From: Clostridia bacterium
GTDB taxonomy: Bacteria; Bacillota; Clostridia; Oscillospirales; CAG-272
Direction: 5' to 3'
DNA: 41,216 nucleotides
Assembly (NCBI GenBank): GCA_017621655.1
Contig: JAGASS010000006.1
Location: 1-41,216, forward strand
Every line of letters begins with the position of its first letter. Position 1 is the first letter of the stretch. Made by a program: the position numbers and the translations under genes. The notes below the pieces were generated by a model. The model saw nothing but the letters and a program-made list of their open reading frames with translations. It did no database searches and had not been told where the DNA came from. Shown here piece by piece: positions 1 to 6,712 of this stretch.

Positions 1-94
1 CACGATACCCAAGGTGGTGTTCTCGCATATCCATTATAACACCTATTTTGAATTCTGGCGAGTATGTTTTGTTTTTTCTGCCTGTTTTTCCCAT
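1..94 (-). CDS. IS3-family transposase OrfA, N-terminal fragment (cut by window edge)
   Basis: The first 31 codons of a small DNA-binding OrfA can be read from an ATG at 94, with GGAGG at 106-110 as the ribosome binding site 11 nt upstream. The peptide starts MGKTGRKNKTYSPEFKIGVI, which fits the basic start and the SPEFK motif that precedes the helix-turn-helix of IS150-type OrfA proteins. In this family OrfA binds the terminal inverted repeats and is fused to the OrfB integrase by frameshifting; that part is family knowledge, as OrfB is not visible here. Confidence 0.7.
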   Translation of the reverse strand, partial: MGKTGRKNKTYSPEFKIGVIMDMREHHLGYR

Positions 95-141
95 AAAAAT
101 ATGCACCTCCAAAAGTGTCTAACTTTTGGGGTGCATATCAC
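1..141 (-). mobile_element. End of an IS3-family (IS150-type) insertion sequence, continuing off the left edge
   Basis: Read on the minus strand, the terminal sequence contains CCCCAAAAGTTAGACA (about 119-134), typical of IS150-group ends, followed by a ribosome binding site and the start of an OrfA-type transposase. The matching end of a related element is present at 35809-35838, where CCCCAAA and TTAGACA-like blocks recur. The element begins about 25 nt beyond the stop codon of the lipoprotein gene at 163-741, so it may have landed in that operon's terminator. The rest of the element lies outside the window, so intactness cannot be judged. Confidence 0.75.
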
Positions 142-162
142 AAGCGGCTCTGAGCTTTTTGT

Positions 163-741
163 TTATGCTTCTGTATCAACTTTTGTTATGTCGGTAACGA
201 CGGGTGCTTTGATCTCATCGTCATATACAAAGCTTATGATGTATTCCGAGCCATCGTCACAAACATACTGATACCCATCGCTGACTGGCGTTCCCGGCGA
301 CATGAGTATGCTTGCTACTTGAGATAGTGTCATTCCGACGGTGATCTCTGCGATAGCGTCGGCGCTAACGGTCGCAAGATACGATTTTAAGACTTCGATT
401 TGTTCATCGGATATGATAAGGTGTCTGTCGTTGGCTCTGTCAACGAATATACCGCTGGACAAATCATACTTGAGAAGAAGATTGCCCGCCTTGAATTCGT
501 AATCAGGACTTATTTTCCATTGCCCCGACTTCCACTGACCTTCTCGCCATAGCGATATTATGTATTCCATTTGTTCGTCAGTCAGAGGACGAATTTGGGA
601 ACTGAATATCACTTCTGTTTTGTCAATTTTTGAAAAGTCTACTTCTTTGGTTTTCGGAGCGCCGCTATCAGGACCGACACATGATGCTAAGGTGAATATC
701 AGTGTTAAGATGAATAATATTGTTATTATTCGTTTTGTCAT
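163..741 (-). CDS. Small lipoprotein with a C-terminal SmpA/OmlA-BLIP-like domain
   Basis: This 192-residue protein starts with a lipoprotein signal peptide ending LASC, so Cys21 should be lipidated and the protein anchored outside the membrane. An AAGGA ribosome binding site sits just upstream of the ATG. The C-terminal third (about residues 133-190) carries EITVGMTLSQVASIL followed by a Pro-Gly turn and a short beta-rich tail. This resembles the VGMT-type start of SmpA/OmlA and beta-lactamase-inhibitor-like folds. The middle section is not recognised. It lies 18 nt downstream of the caspase-like secreted peptidase and is almost certainly co-transcribed with it. A role as chaperone, inhibitor or ligand for that peptidase is an inference from position only. 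Confidence 0.7.
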   Translation of the reverse strand: MTKRIITILFILTLIFTLASCVGPDSGAPKTKEVDFSKIDKTEVIFSSQIRPLTDEQMEYIISLWREGQWKSGQWKISPDYEFKAGNLLLKYDLSSGIFVDRANDRHLIISDEQIEVLKSYLATVSADAIAEITVGMTLSQVASILMSPGTPVSDGYQYVCDDGSEYIISFVYDDEIKAPVVTDITKVDTEA

Positions 742-759
742 AATGCATTCCTTTCATAA

Positions 760-2697
760 TTAATGGATTTCGTACAACGAAATTGTTGCCCCGTATCCAC
801 CGTTAGGCGCTTGATATACGTTAAATACCCTGTAATAGTATTTATCAGCGATAATATCGTAGTATTTATCGGCGCTTTGCTCAATAACTGAATAGTCGCA
901 TCCCATTTGATAAACCTTTTCTCTACCCTGAGCATAAGCAGCTTCAATTGTTTCGGGAGTTATGGAGGGGGTACTATATCGTGCAGATGCTGTTGCAGTA
1001 TTAGATCTGTTTTGAATCGTGTTGTCTCTGATATGCGTAATAACACCGTTATTGACAATCAGTGAATAACCAGATTCAGTAGTGTAGCCATTGTGTAGAT
1101 AGTAATAATCGATAACATAATTAGTCTGTTCACTGTTAGTGTAAGTTATTGTAACGTTTGCGCTGTTTAACGAAAAGTCCGCATATTGGGTTGAGAGTAC
1201 CGATTTTAATGCATTGATATTATGAGTTTGATACTGTATAGACGTATTTTTCAATGATTCATCTACGTTCGTAGATACGGTTTTGTCTTGATTCACAACT
1301 AAGTCTTCGTTTCCAAATATTCTCCATGATTTAATGGATTCGTTGCTATAATATGAAAACGTATTAGCATAATCAGCCGCTGCTTTTACACTAAAACCCT
1401 CAATTAATTTGCTCTGAAAACGAGCTTGCCAAGCCAGAGAATCAACATCATGAATATCCGGTGTCCATCCAATAACACAGTCGGCTCCGGCGTCTATGGT
1501 TGCAGTACACAAGTTCATATTCGTAGGCAAAACATTACTTGCTGTTTCGCACGCATCGTATATATATAATTTTGCATTCGTAATGGAATGGTCACTAATA
1601 TAAACGGCGTCATGTTGGCTCGTGTCGTGTGTAAATCCATCTGTTAGCAGCACATTATTCAATAAATATATACCATGTTGAGTACCATGAGCCGAAAAAT
1701 ACACAACTTCGGAATTTAATGCATCGAAATTAAGCGAATTTACTGTCGGATTAATATTGTATGTTGTACTATAGCCGGCATTCTTCCACCTTTCGGCAGT
1801 AGCTATAACATCTTCACCATTTAAAAATTCGCCGCCAATTGCAACCACATGTTCAACCAAATGAATGCACCATTCGTCACGATAACTATCATTATCAACA
1901 TATGCGCCTTGGATAAGTTTCGCTCCGTTTGTGGCATTCGATGTTGATGTGCCGAGTATGTAGTCGCTTGATTCACCTGTTTTGGGGATGATTTTATAGG
2001 CGCCGTTTTTAGTTTGTACGATCTTCCATTTCATACCGTCGGTTAAGGCACCCGTGCGTAAAACTATATCAACATTAAGACCCGTTGAGTCGTTTTTTAC
2101 TCCCAGATAATATGGAGTAGAAGAATTGTTAGATTTTATGGAATAATATCCGTCTCCAAGATTGGTAAGTATCCATTGCTGAGAGTTTCCGCCGTGGAAT
2201 TGCCATTGATGAATGGTAGTGCCCGAAGCCATTGTTGGGCCTTTGATGTCTGCATAGCGATTTGTTTGCTTGTTTTTCAAAAAGTAGGTCCCGTTTTCCA
2301 AAACTAGATCACTTGATACGGTTACCTCGCATCTCGCCGTCGTAACTCCCAGAAGACCCAACTCCGAGCTGTATATTGCCGTAATGGTGGCGGTTCCGGC
2401 TGAGCATCCAATTACGTAACCGTCGTCTGACACCGTGGCAACTGTTTCATCGCTCGAAGTCCACCCAACGGTTGCGTTAGGATCCGCTTCATTATCTATT
2501 GATGCTGTAAGAAGCAGACCTTCTCCTCGCTTTATTGAAGCCGAAGTGTCTGATATAGTTATGTATATCGGAACAGGCGGGAGTCTCAAAGAAGTATTAT
2601 TCGGAGTTTCAGAAAAAACAACGTTATTAATGCTGAATAATGAAAGTAAAATGCTGATTGTAATGAACAGTGATATAAATCTTTTTTTAATTGTCAT
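760..2697 (-). CDS. Secreted BIG2 + ricin-type lectin + caspase-like (CHAT/clan CD) peptidase
   Basis: The 645-residue product starts at the ATG at 2697, behind a GGGAGGG ribosome binding site; the frame is open further upstream but only this start gives a signal peptide (residues 1-29, cut after VVFS). Residues about 45-128 form a BIG2 bacterial Ig-like domain (GWTSSDETVATVS). Residues about 130-282 look like a ricin-type beta-trefoil, with QQW and MKWKI repeats. Residues about 283-470 look like a caspase-like peptidase: a beta-strand ending YFSAHG puts a candidate catalytic His at 337, and YIYDACETA puts the candidate Cys at 383, the spacing and DACETA signature seen in CHAT and related clan CD peptidases. 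The last 175 residues are unassigned. Substrate is unknown. The lectin and Ig-like modules suggest binding to carbohydrate or a cell surface. No LPXTG-type anchor is visible, so it is probably released. Confidence 0.72.
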   Translation of the reverse strand: MTIKKRFISLFITISILLSLFSINNVVFSETPNNTSLRLPPVPIYITISDTSASIKRGEGLLLTASIDNEADPNATVGWTSSDETVATVSDDGYVIGCSAGTATITAIYSSELGLLGVTTARCEVTVSSDLVLENGTYFLKNKQTNRYADIKGPTMASGTTIHQWQFHGGNSQQWILTNLGDGYYSIKSNNSSTPYYLGVKNDSTGLNVDIVLRTGALTDGMKWKIVQTKNGAYKIIPKTGESSDYILGTSTSNATNGAKLIQGAYVDNDSYRDEWCIHLVEHVVAIGGEFLNGEDVIATAERWKNAGYSTTYNINPTVNSLNFDALNSEVVYFSAHGTQHGIYLLNNVLLTDGFTHDTSQHDAVYISDHSITNAKLYIYDACETASNVLPTNMNLCTATIDAGADCVIGWTPDIHDVDSLAWQARFQSKLIEGFSVKAAADYANTFSYYSNESIKSWRIFGNEDLVVNQDKTVSTNVDESLKNTSIQYQTHNINALKSVLSTQYADFSLNSANVTITYTNSEQTNYVIDYYYLHNGYTTESGYSLIVNNGVITHIRDNTIQNRSNTATASARYSTPSITPETIEAAYAQGREKVYQMGCDYSVIEQSADKYYDIIADKYYYRVFNVYQAPNGGYGATISLYEIH

Positions 2698-2740
2698 AAT
2701 AACCCTCCCGGTAAAAAAACGAAAGACGAATAACGTTAAG

Positions 2741-2761
2741 GCAAGGGTTCCTATCCCTTGC
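2741..2761 (-). promoter_or_regulatory. Leader hairpin between the leader ORF and the caspase-like gene
   Basis: On the minus strand GCAAGGG, a 7-nt loop and CCCTTGC form a perfect 7-bp stem. It starts 3 nt after the stop codon of the 24-codon leader ORF and lies about 45 nt before the main start codon. A run of seven T lies about 20 nt downstream, too far for a standard terminator. A ribosome stopping at the leader stop codon would cover the stem, so translation-coupled control is possible but is inference. Confidence 0.45.
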
Positions 2762-2764
2762 AGA

Positions 2765-2839
2765 TTAACTGACGAATTTCGGATAGTATTCAGCGAAGGG
2801 AATTTGACTTTTAACAAAATAAGTTATCGTGACCTTCAT
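2765..2839 (-). CDS. 24-residue leader ORF upstream of the caspase-like gene
   Basis: A short ORF starts with ATG at 2839 behind an unusually strong GAGGAGGT ribosome binding site (about 2846-2853), placed directly after a consensus promoter. The peptide begins MKVTITYFVKSQ and ends YPKFVS, 24 residues in all. It has no signal peptide and no run of one amino acid that would point to amino-acid attenuation. The main gene has its own ribosome binding site further on. It may be a regulatory leader peptide, a free small protein, or the relic of a longer gene. The strong ribosome binding site is what is seen; the function is unknown. Confidence 0.5.
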   Translation of the reverse strand: MKVTITYFVKSQIPFAEYYPKFVS

Positions 2840-2860
2840 ATGATCTACCTCCTCAAGGAC

Positions 2861-2889
2861 ATTATACCACGCTTGGGCTTTTATGTCAA
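2861..2889 (-). promoter_or_regulatory. Sigma-A promoter of the caspase-like gene unit
   Basis: On the minus strand TTGACA (2884-2889) and TATAAT (2861-2866) are separated by exactly 17 nt, a full consensus match. The leader ORF follows about 20 nt downstream. Confidence 0.85.
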
Positions 2890-2930
2890 TGATTCGCGTT
2901 TTGAGTCAATGGTTTTATCAACTTGTACAA

Positions 2931-2958
2931 AAAGAAAAACGGCTGATCGCTCAGCCGT
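2931..2958 (-). terminator. Terminator of thiN, overlapping its stop codon
   Basis: On the minus strand ACGGCTGA, loop GCGA and TCAGCCGT form a perfect 8-bp stem followed by a T-rich run. The TGA stop codon of thiN (2951-2953) is inside the upstream arm. Confidence 0.8.
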
Positions 2959-3571
2959 TCTTTATATTCGGTTTTCCGTTGTAAATTATAAGCAAGCGTC
3001 CGCTTTCAAGGGATATTTTCGCTTCCTTTCCGACGAAGTGATTGCTCACTCCGAGAGGGAAGGAGGGCGAGAGCGTTATGCCCGACGCTTCGTATTTAAG
3101 TCCCGAAATGCTGACGCCAATTGCCTCGCCGCCGAAGGCAAATACAGAGCATCTGCCCGAGCTTTCGCTTCCAAGCGTGATCGAATCCGAAATAACGGTC
3201 GCGGTCGTGATGCCGTCGGTCAAAAAGGCGTTTATACCGTTATTGCAAGCATAAAGAAGCGTTTGCAGATTCGCCATCGTGTGATCAAGCTCACCGCCGA
3301 GTCCGCCCGAAATAATGACGGTGTCATAGCCAAGCGAAATTGCTTCTTTAAGGGCAAGCATCGTGTCGGTGTCGTCCTTCTCAACGGGAAAAACGCGTAC
3401 GTTTTCACCCGACGGACGGGTGCCGAGCGAATCAAAATCGCCGATGATCAGATCGGGCGCGATTCCTGCCTTATTAAGCTTTTCGATCCCCGCATCGGCG
3501 GCAATAACGAAAGCGCCGTTTTCAATATAAAGCTCCGACGGTCCTGCGCCGACAATACAGCAAAGCTTCAT
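2951..3571 (-). CDS. thiN: Thiamine pyrophosphokinase
   Basis: The product (206 residues) transfers pyrophosphate from ATP to thiamine, giving the cofactor thiamine diphosphate in the cytoplasm. Family signatures are clear: GDFDSLG at about residues 44-50, KDDTDTMLAL at about 65-74 and GGLGGELDHTMANL at about 90-103, which together supply the acidic and glycine-rich residues of the active site. Length is normal for bacterial ThiN. The ATG is preceded by GGAGATAGGTT. In many Firmicutes this gene closes the rsgA-rpe cluster; here it stands alone with its own promoter and terminator, divergent from pepT. Confidence 0.93.
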   Translation of the reverse strand: MKLCCIVGAGPSELYIENGAFVIAADAGIEKLNKAGIAPDLIIGDFDSLGTRPSGENVRVFPVEKDDTDTMLALKEAISLGYDTVIISGGLGGELDHTMANLQTLLYACNNGINAFLTDGITTATVISDSITLGSESSGRCSVFAFGGEAIGVSISGLKYEASGITLSPSFPLGVSNHFVGKEAKISLESGRLLIIYNGKPNIKNG

Positions 3572-3601
3572 AACCTATCTCCGTTTCGTATCATTGAGAT
3601 C

Positions 3602-3630
3602 ATTATACCACCAAAACCGCCCCCTTGCAA
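3602..3630 (-). promoter_or_regulatory. Sigma-A promoter of thiN
   Basis: On the minus strand TTGCAA (3625-3630) and TATAAT (3602-3607) have a 17-nt spacer and lie about 30 nt before the thiN start. Confidence 0.75.
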
Positions 3631-3650
3631 TACAAAAAACGCATATATAC

Positions 3651-3679
3651 TTGATTAGATGGGAAAAATATGGTATTAT
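3651..3679 (+). promoter_or_regulatory. Probable sigma-A promoter of pepT
   Basis: TTGATT (3651-3656), a 17-nt spacer and TATTAT (3674-3679) lie back to back with the thiN promoter. The resulting leader of about 95 nt carries the palindromic repeat at 3705-3740. Confidence 0.65.
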
Positions 3680-3704
3680 AAAGTAAAGTAACACCATTTC
3701 AAAA

Positions 3705-3740
3705 CGGGGCGTCGAGGACGTCGCCCCCTACAAATAACGT
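3705..3740 (+). repeat. Interspersed palindromic repeat, copy A
   Basis: GGGGCG and CGCCCC flank a GA-rich centre, followed by CTACAAATAACGT. The same 36-nt sequence recurs at 31082-31117 with one or two changes, and its core is inverted at 30971-30997. Here it lies in the untranslated leader of pepT. Confidence 0.85.
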
Positions 3741-3778
3741 TCTCAATATTTCTTAAGTCTGCAAAAGGAAAAACAAAA

Positions 3779-4996
3779 ATGAGATCTTACGAACGCTTCT
3801 TAAAATACATTACCTATTCCACAGCATCATCAGAAACGTCGGGCGTTACCCCCAGCACCGACGGTCAGCTCGTGCTCGCAAAGGCGCTTAACGACGAGCT
3901 TCTTTCAATGGGGATTGAATCGACCTATAACGACCTCGGCTACGTTTACGCCGTTATCCCTGCAACGAAGGGCTGCGAAAACGTCCCCGCGATCGGCTTC
4001 ATAGCGCATATGGATACCTCGCCCGAGTTCAGCGGCGAGGGCGTAAAAGCACAGCTTATCGAAAATTATGACGGTACCGACGTGATCCTCGGCGAAAGCG
4101 GACGCGTACTCAAGGTCAGCGACTTTCCGCACCTTACCTCTCTTAAAGGTCAGACACTTATCACCACAGACGGAACAACGCTTCTTGGCGGTGACGATAA
4201 GGCGGGAATTGCAGAGATAATCACGATGGCGGAAATTCTGCTCAAGAATAATCTCCCTCACGGCAAGATCTGTATCGGCTTTACTCCCGACGAGGAAATC
4301 GGAGAGGGCGCAGACCACTTTGACGTGCCTCTCTTCGGCGCAGATTTCGGCTATACGGTAGACGGTGGCGGTGTCGGTGGAGTTGAGTACGAAAACTTCA
4401 ACGCATCGGGCGCGACCGTCAAGATAAAGGGCTTTTCGGTCCATCCCGGAAGCTCGAAGAATACGATGATAAACGCGTCCCTTGTCGCAATGGAGTTCAA
4501 TTCAATGCTTCCTGCCTGCGATACTCCCCGTAATACTGAGGACTATCAGGGCTTCTTCCACCTGACCGATATGAAGGGCGAAACGTCGGAAGCGACCCTT
4601 TCCTACATCGTACGCGACCACGACGCACATAATTTCGAGATCAGAAACGAGACCCTGCGCCATATTACCGCGCTGCTTAACGACAAGTACGGCGAAGGCA
4701 CCGTCACGCTCGAAATAAAGGAGCAGTACCGCAATATGGCGGAAATGGTGCGTCCGCATTATCACATCGTTGAAACCGCGATAAAGGCGGCAGAAAACGT
4801 AGGCGTTATCCCCGAGGTCTACCCGATAAGAGGCGGTACAGACGGTGCGCGCCTGTCCTTTATGGGACTTCCTTGCCCGAACCTCGGCACGGGTGCTTAT
4901 GCAGGTCACGGACCGTACGAGCATGCGACCGTTGAGGGCATGGATAAATGCGTCGAGATACTTCTCGAAATAGTAAGGATTTATACGGAAAAGTAA
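3779..4996 (+). CDS. pepT: Peptidase T (tripeptide aminopeptidase, M20B)
   Basis: This 405-residue cytoplasmic zinc aminopeptidase removes the N-terminal residue from tripeptides. It carries the M20 metal site in order: IAHMDTS (His77, Asp79), GGDDKAGIAE (bridging Asp at about 140), the general-base pair in TPDEEIG (Glu172-Glu173), and a late His in GAYAGHGPYEH near residue 380. The dimerisation domain lies between about 205 and 320. Length matches PepT of other Firmicutes and E. coli. The ATG has AAAGGA about 10 nt upstream. The metallophosphoesterase start codon follows the stop by one nucleotide, so the two are translated from one transcript. Confidence 0.95.
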   Translation: MRSYERFLKYITYSTASSETSGVTPSTDGQLVLAKALNDELLSMGIESTYNDLGYVYAVIPATKGCENVPAIGFIAHMDTSPEFSGEGVKAQLIENYDGTDVILGESGRVLKVSDFPHLTSLKGQTLITTDGTTLLGGDDKAGIAEIITMAEILLKNNLPHGKICIGFTPDEEIGEGADHFDVPLFGADFGYTVDGGGVGGVEYENFNASGATVKIKGFSVHPGSSKNTMINASLVAMEFNSMLPACDTPRNTEDYQGFFHLTDMKGETSEATLSYIVRDHDAHNFEIRNETLRHITALLNDKYGEGTVTLEIKEQYRNMAEMVRPHYHIVETAIKAAENVGVIPEVYPIRGGTDGARLSFMGLPCPNLGTGAYAGHGPYEHATVEGMDKCVEILLEIVRIYTEK

Positions 4997-4997
4997 T

Positions 4998-5840
4998 ATG
5001 AAAAGATCTAACGCCATTCTTCTCGCGCTCGCGGCAGGCGGCGCGGCGGCTTTTGCGCATTACGCGATGAATGAAAAAATGCTGCTGAGGACCTATACGA
5101 TAGTCAGCGAGAAGATAAAAGCACCCGTTAAGATAATTCAGATATCCGACCTTCACAGCTCAAAATACGGCAAAAACTGCGTCGAGCTTATAAAAGCGGT
5201 CAAGGATGTTTCACCCGATGTGATAGTCATGACGGGAGATATACTCGATAACCGCGCGCCGAACGGTGAATGCTTCAGGTTTTTAAGAAAGATAGCTTCG
5301 CTCTACCCCTGCTATTACGTAAGCGGAAACCACGAGGTATATACTCACCTCGCCGATGAGATCAAAGCCGAGCTTATTTCTTACGGAATAAGAGTTCTTG
5401 ACGGCGAGACCGATTCGCTGAAGATCGGTGAACAGAATATCGTGATTGGCGGCGTAAGCGATCCGATAGATCTCCCCGATAAGCACGGTCGGCTATGGGA
5501 GGATCAGCTTGCGGACTGCGGAAGGACGCTTGACGGAAGCAAATTCAGCGTACTGCTGACACATCGCCCCGAGCTTATAAGCTATTATGAAGAAACCCCG
5601 TTTGATCTCGTCCTTTGCGGTCACGCGCACGGCGGTCAGGCGATTATCCCGAAGCTCGTTAACGGTATTTATGCGCCGCATCAGGGCTTTTTCCCGAAAT
5701 ATGCCGGCGGAGAATACGTGATGGCAAACGGCGGCAAAATGATAGTCAGCCGAGGGCTTTCCAAGTACGTGCGTCCGCGTATCTTCAACCGTCCCGAGCT
5801 TGTGCTCGTTACGCTCATGCCGTCGGGAGAAGACCGATGA
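4998..5840 (+). CDS. Membrane-anchored metallophosphoesterase (YaeI-like)
   Basis: A 280-residue calcineurin-like phosphoesterase. All five motif blocks are present: SDLH (Asp51, His53), TGDILDN (Asp81), SGNHE (Asn111, His112), LLTHRPE (His189) and CGHAHGGQ (His209, His211), giving a two-metal site. Residues about 5-22 are an Ala/Gly-rich hydrophobic segment that could be a single membrane anchor, placing the enzyme at the membrane. YaeI/YkuE-type members act on phosphodiester or phospholipid substrates; the exact substrate here is unknown. It overlaps the next gene by 4 nt (ATGA), pointing to translational coupling. Confidence 0.88.
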   Translation: MKRSNAILLALAAGGAAAFAHYAMNEKMLLRTYTIVSEKIKAPVKIIQISDLHSSKYGKNCVELIKAVKDVSPDVIVMTGDILDNRAPNGECFRFLRKIASLYPCYYVSGNHEVYTHLADEIKAELISYGIRVLDGETDSLKIGEQNIVIGGVSDPIDLPDKHGRLWEDQLADCGRTLDGSKFSVLLTHRPELISYYEETPFDLVLCGHAHGGQAIIPKLVNGIYAPHQGFFPKYAGGEYVMANGGKMIVSRGLSKYVRPRIFNRPELVLVTLMPSGEDR

Positions 5841-6271
5841 AAAGAATAGCGGTGCTTCTCCTTTTCGCATTTCTTTTATCCTCCTGCAGAAGCGGAGACC
5901 TTATGACGATATATTCGGAGGGCGAGACGTCGGAGGCGATAACGACCGAAGCGGAAACCGAGCCGGTAGAGCTTCCCGTCGGCTCGCTTAAGCTTCTTGC
6001 GCTTACCCCAAACGTGCCTGCCGGGAAAAACGCGCTCGTTACTGTCCGCGGTCTGCCGAATACGGAGTATAGTATTACTGTCACCTACTCTACCTCGGAA
6101 AGCGTAGCGCAGGGACTTGAAGCAAAGTATTCCGATAAGGACGGCAAGGTAACGTGGGAATGGCGCGTCGGAAATCAGACGAAGTCGGGAACGTATACGA
6201 TAGAGATCAAAAGCAAGACTGAAAAGATAACGGTCTATTTTAACGTGACCGCCCCCGAGGGTACAAAGTAA
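5837..6271 (+). CDS. Small lipoprotein of unknown function
   Basis: The 144-residue product has a lipoprotein signal ending LSSC (Cys17), then an acidic, Thr/Glu-rich linker of about 30 residues. A beta-rich domain (about 50-140) with alternating Thr, Val and Tyr and the ending TYTIEIKSKTEKITVYFNV suggests an Ig-like fold. It begins inside the stop codon of the metallophosphoesterase (ATGA). No family is recognised with certainty. It is probably anchored to the outer face of the membrane, next to the predicted membrane phosphoesterase. Confidence 0.75.
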   Translation: MKRIAVLLLFAFLLSSCRSGDLMTIYSEGETSEAITTEAETEPVELPVGSLKLLALTPNVPAGKNALVTVRGLPNTEYSITVTYSTSESVAQGLEAKYSDKDGKVTWEWRVGNQTKSGTYTIEIKSKTEKITVYFNVTAPEGTK

Positions 6272-6342
6272 TAAAATTGAATATAAAAGCATAATCTGTA
6301 TCAAAAGCTTAACGCCGAAGGGCGGGAAGGGAAGGATACGGA

Positions 6343-6621
6343 ATGCTGACCGAAACAGTGGTCGCCGAGAGATGTCAGCTACTCGGCAAATACATAGTAA
6401 AAACGGGCGCAACGGTGCGCGCTGCCGCCGCAAAATTCGGCATAAGCAAATCGACTGTACATAAGGATATAACGGAAAAGCTCGAGAGGGTAAACCCGTC
6501 CTTGTACCGCTTGGTAAAGGAGGTCCTTGACAAGAATAAGTCGGAGCGCCATATAAGAGGCGGCGAGGCAACTAAGGAAAAATATAAGAAGCTGAAAACG
6601 AGCAAGTTTAATAAAAGTTAA
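6343..6621 (+). CDS. spoIIID: Sporulation transcription factor SpoIIID
   Basis: A 92-residue DNA-binding protein that, in studied spore formers, acts in the mother cell after sigma-E to switch genes on and off, including steps towards sigma-K. KYIVKTGATVRAAAAKFGIS followed by KSTVHKDITEKL is the helix-turn-helix, and RHIRGGEATKEKYKK is the conserved basic C-terminal segment seen in SpoIIID. Length is typical. A strong GGGAAGGGAAGGA tract precedes the ATG. This gene is the best single sign that the organism forms endospores. It has its own terminator downstream; no sigma-E promoter could be defined with confidence in the 71-nt gap before it. Confidence 0.95.
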   Translation: MLTETVVAERCQLLGKYIVKTGATVRAAAAKFGISKSTVHKDITEKLERVNPSLYRLVKEVLDKNKSERHIRGGEATKEKYKKLKTSKFNKS

Positions 6622-6651
6622 CAAAAAAGACACCCGACGGGGTGTTTTTTT
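6622..6651 (+). terminator. Terminator after spoIIID
   Basis: ACACCC, loop GACG and GGGTGT form a stem that ends in a run of seven T; flanking A and T runs extend it. The next promoter begins 2 nt later. Confidence 0.85.
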
Positions 6652-6652
6652 G

Positions 6653-6681
6653 TTGACTAATGACGTTAACTATGGTAAAAT
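6653..6681 (+). promoter_or_regulatory. Sigma-A promoter for the lipoprotein gene and array copy 1
   Basis: TTGACT (6653-6658), a 17-nt spacer and TAAAAT (6676-6681). The start codon of the small lipoprotein lies 31 nt beyond the -10 box, the same spacing as in the array units. Confidence 0.8.
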
Positions 6682-6712
6682 TAAAAAAACTATAATTTTA
6701 GGAGATTCGACT

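Noticed and set aside
2698..2817. N-terminal extension of the caspase-like protein to an ATG at 2817
   Set aside because: It would bury the signal peptide and cover the leader hairpin; the start at 2697 has a GGGAGGG site.
2435..3658. 407-codon plus-strand frame across the promoter region and thiN
   Set aside because: It runs through a consensus promoter, a terminator and thiN in antisense, with a basic, motif-free product.
6272..6342. Sigma-E promoter before spoIIID
   Set aside because: A CATAATCT block is present but no -35 element lies at the right distance.
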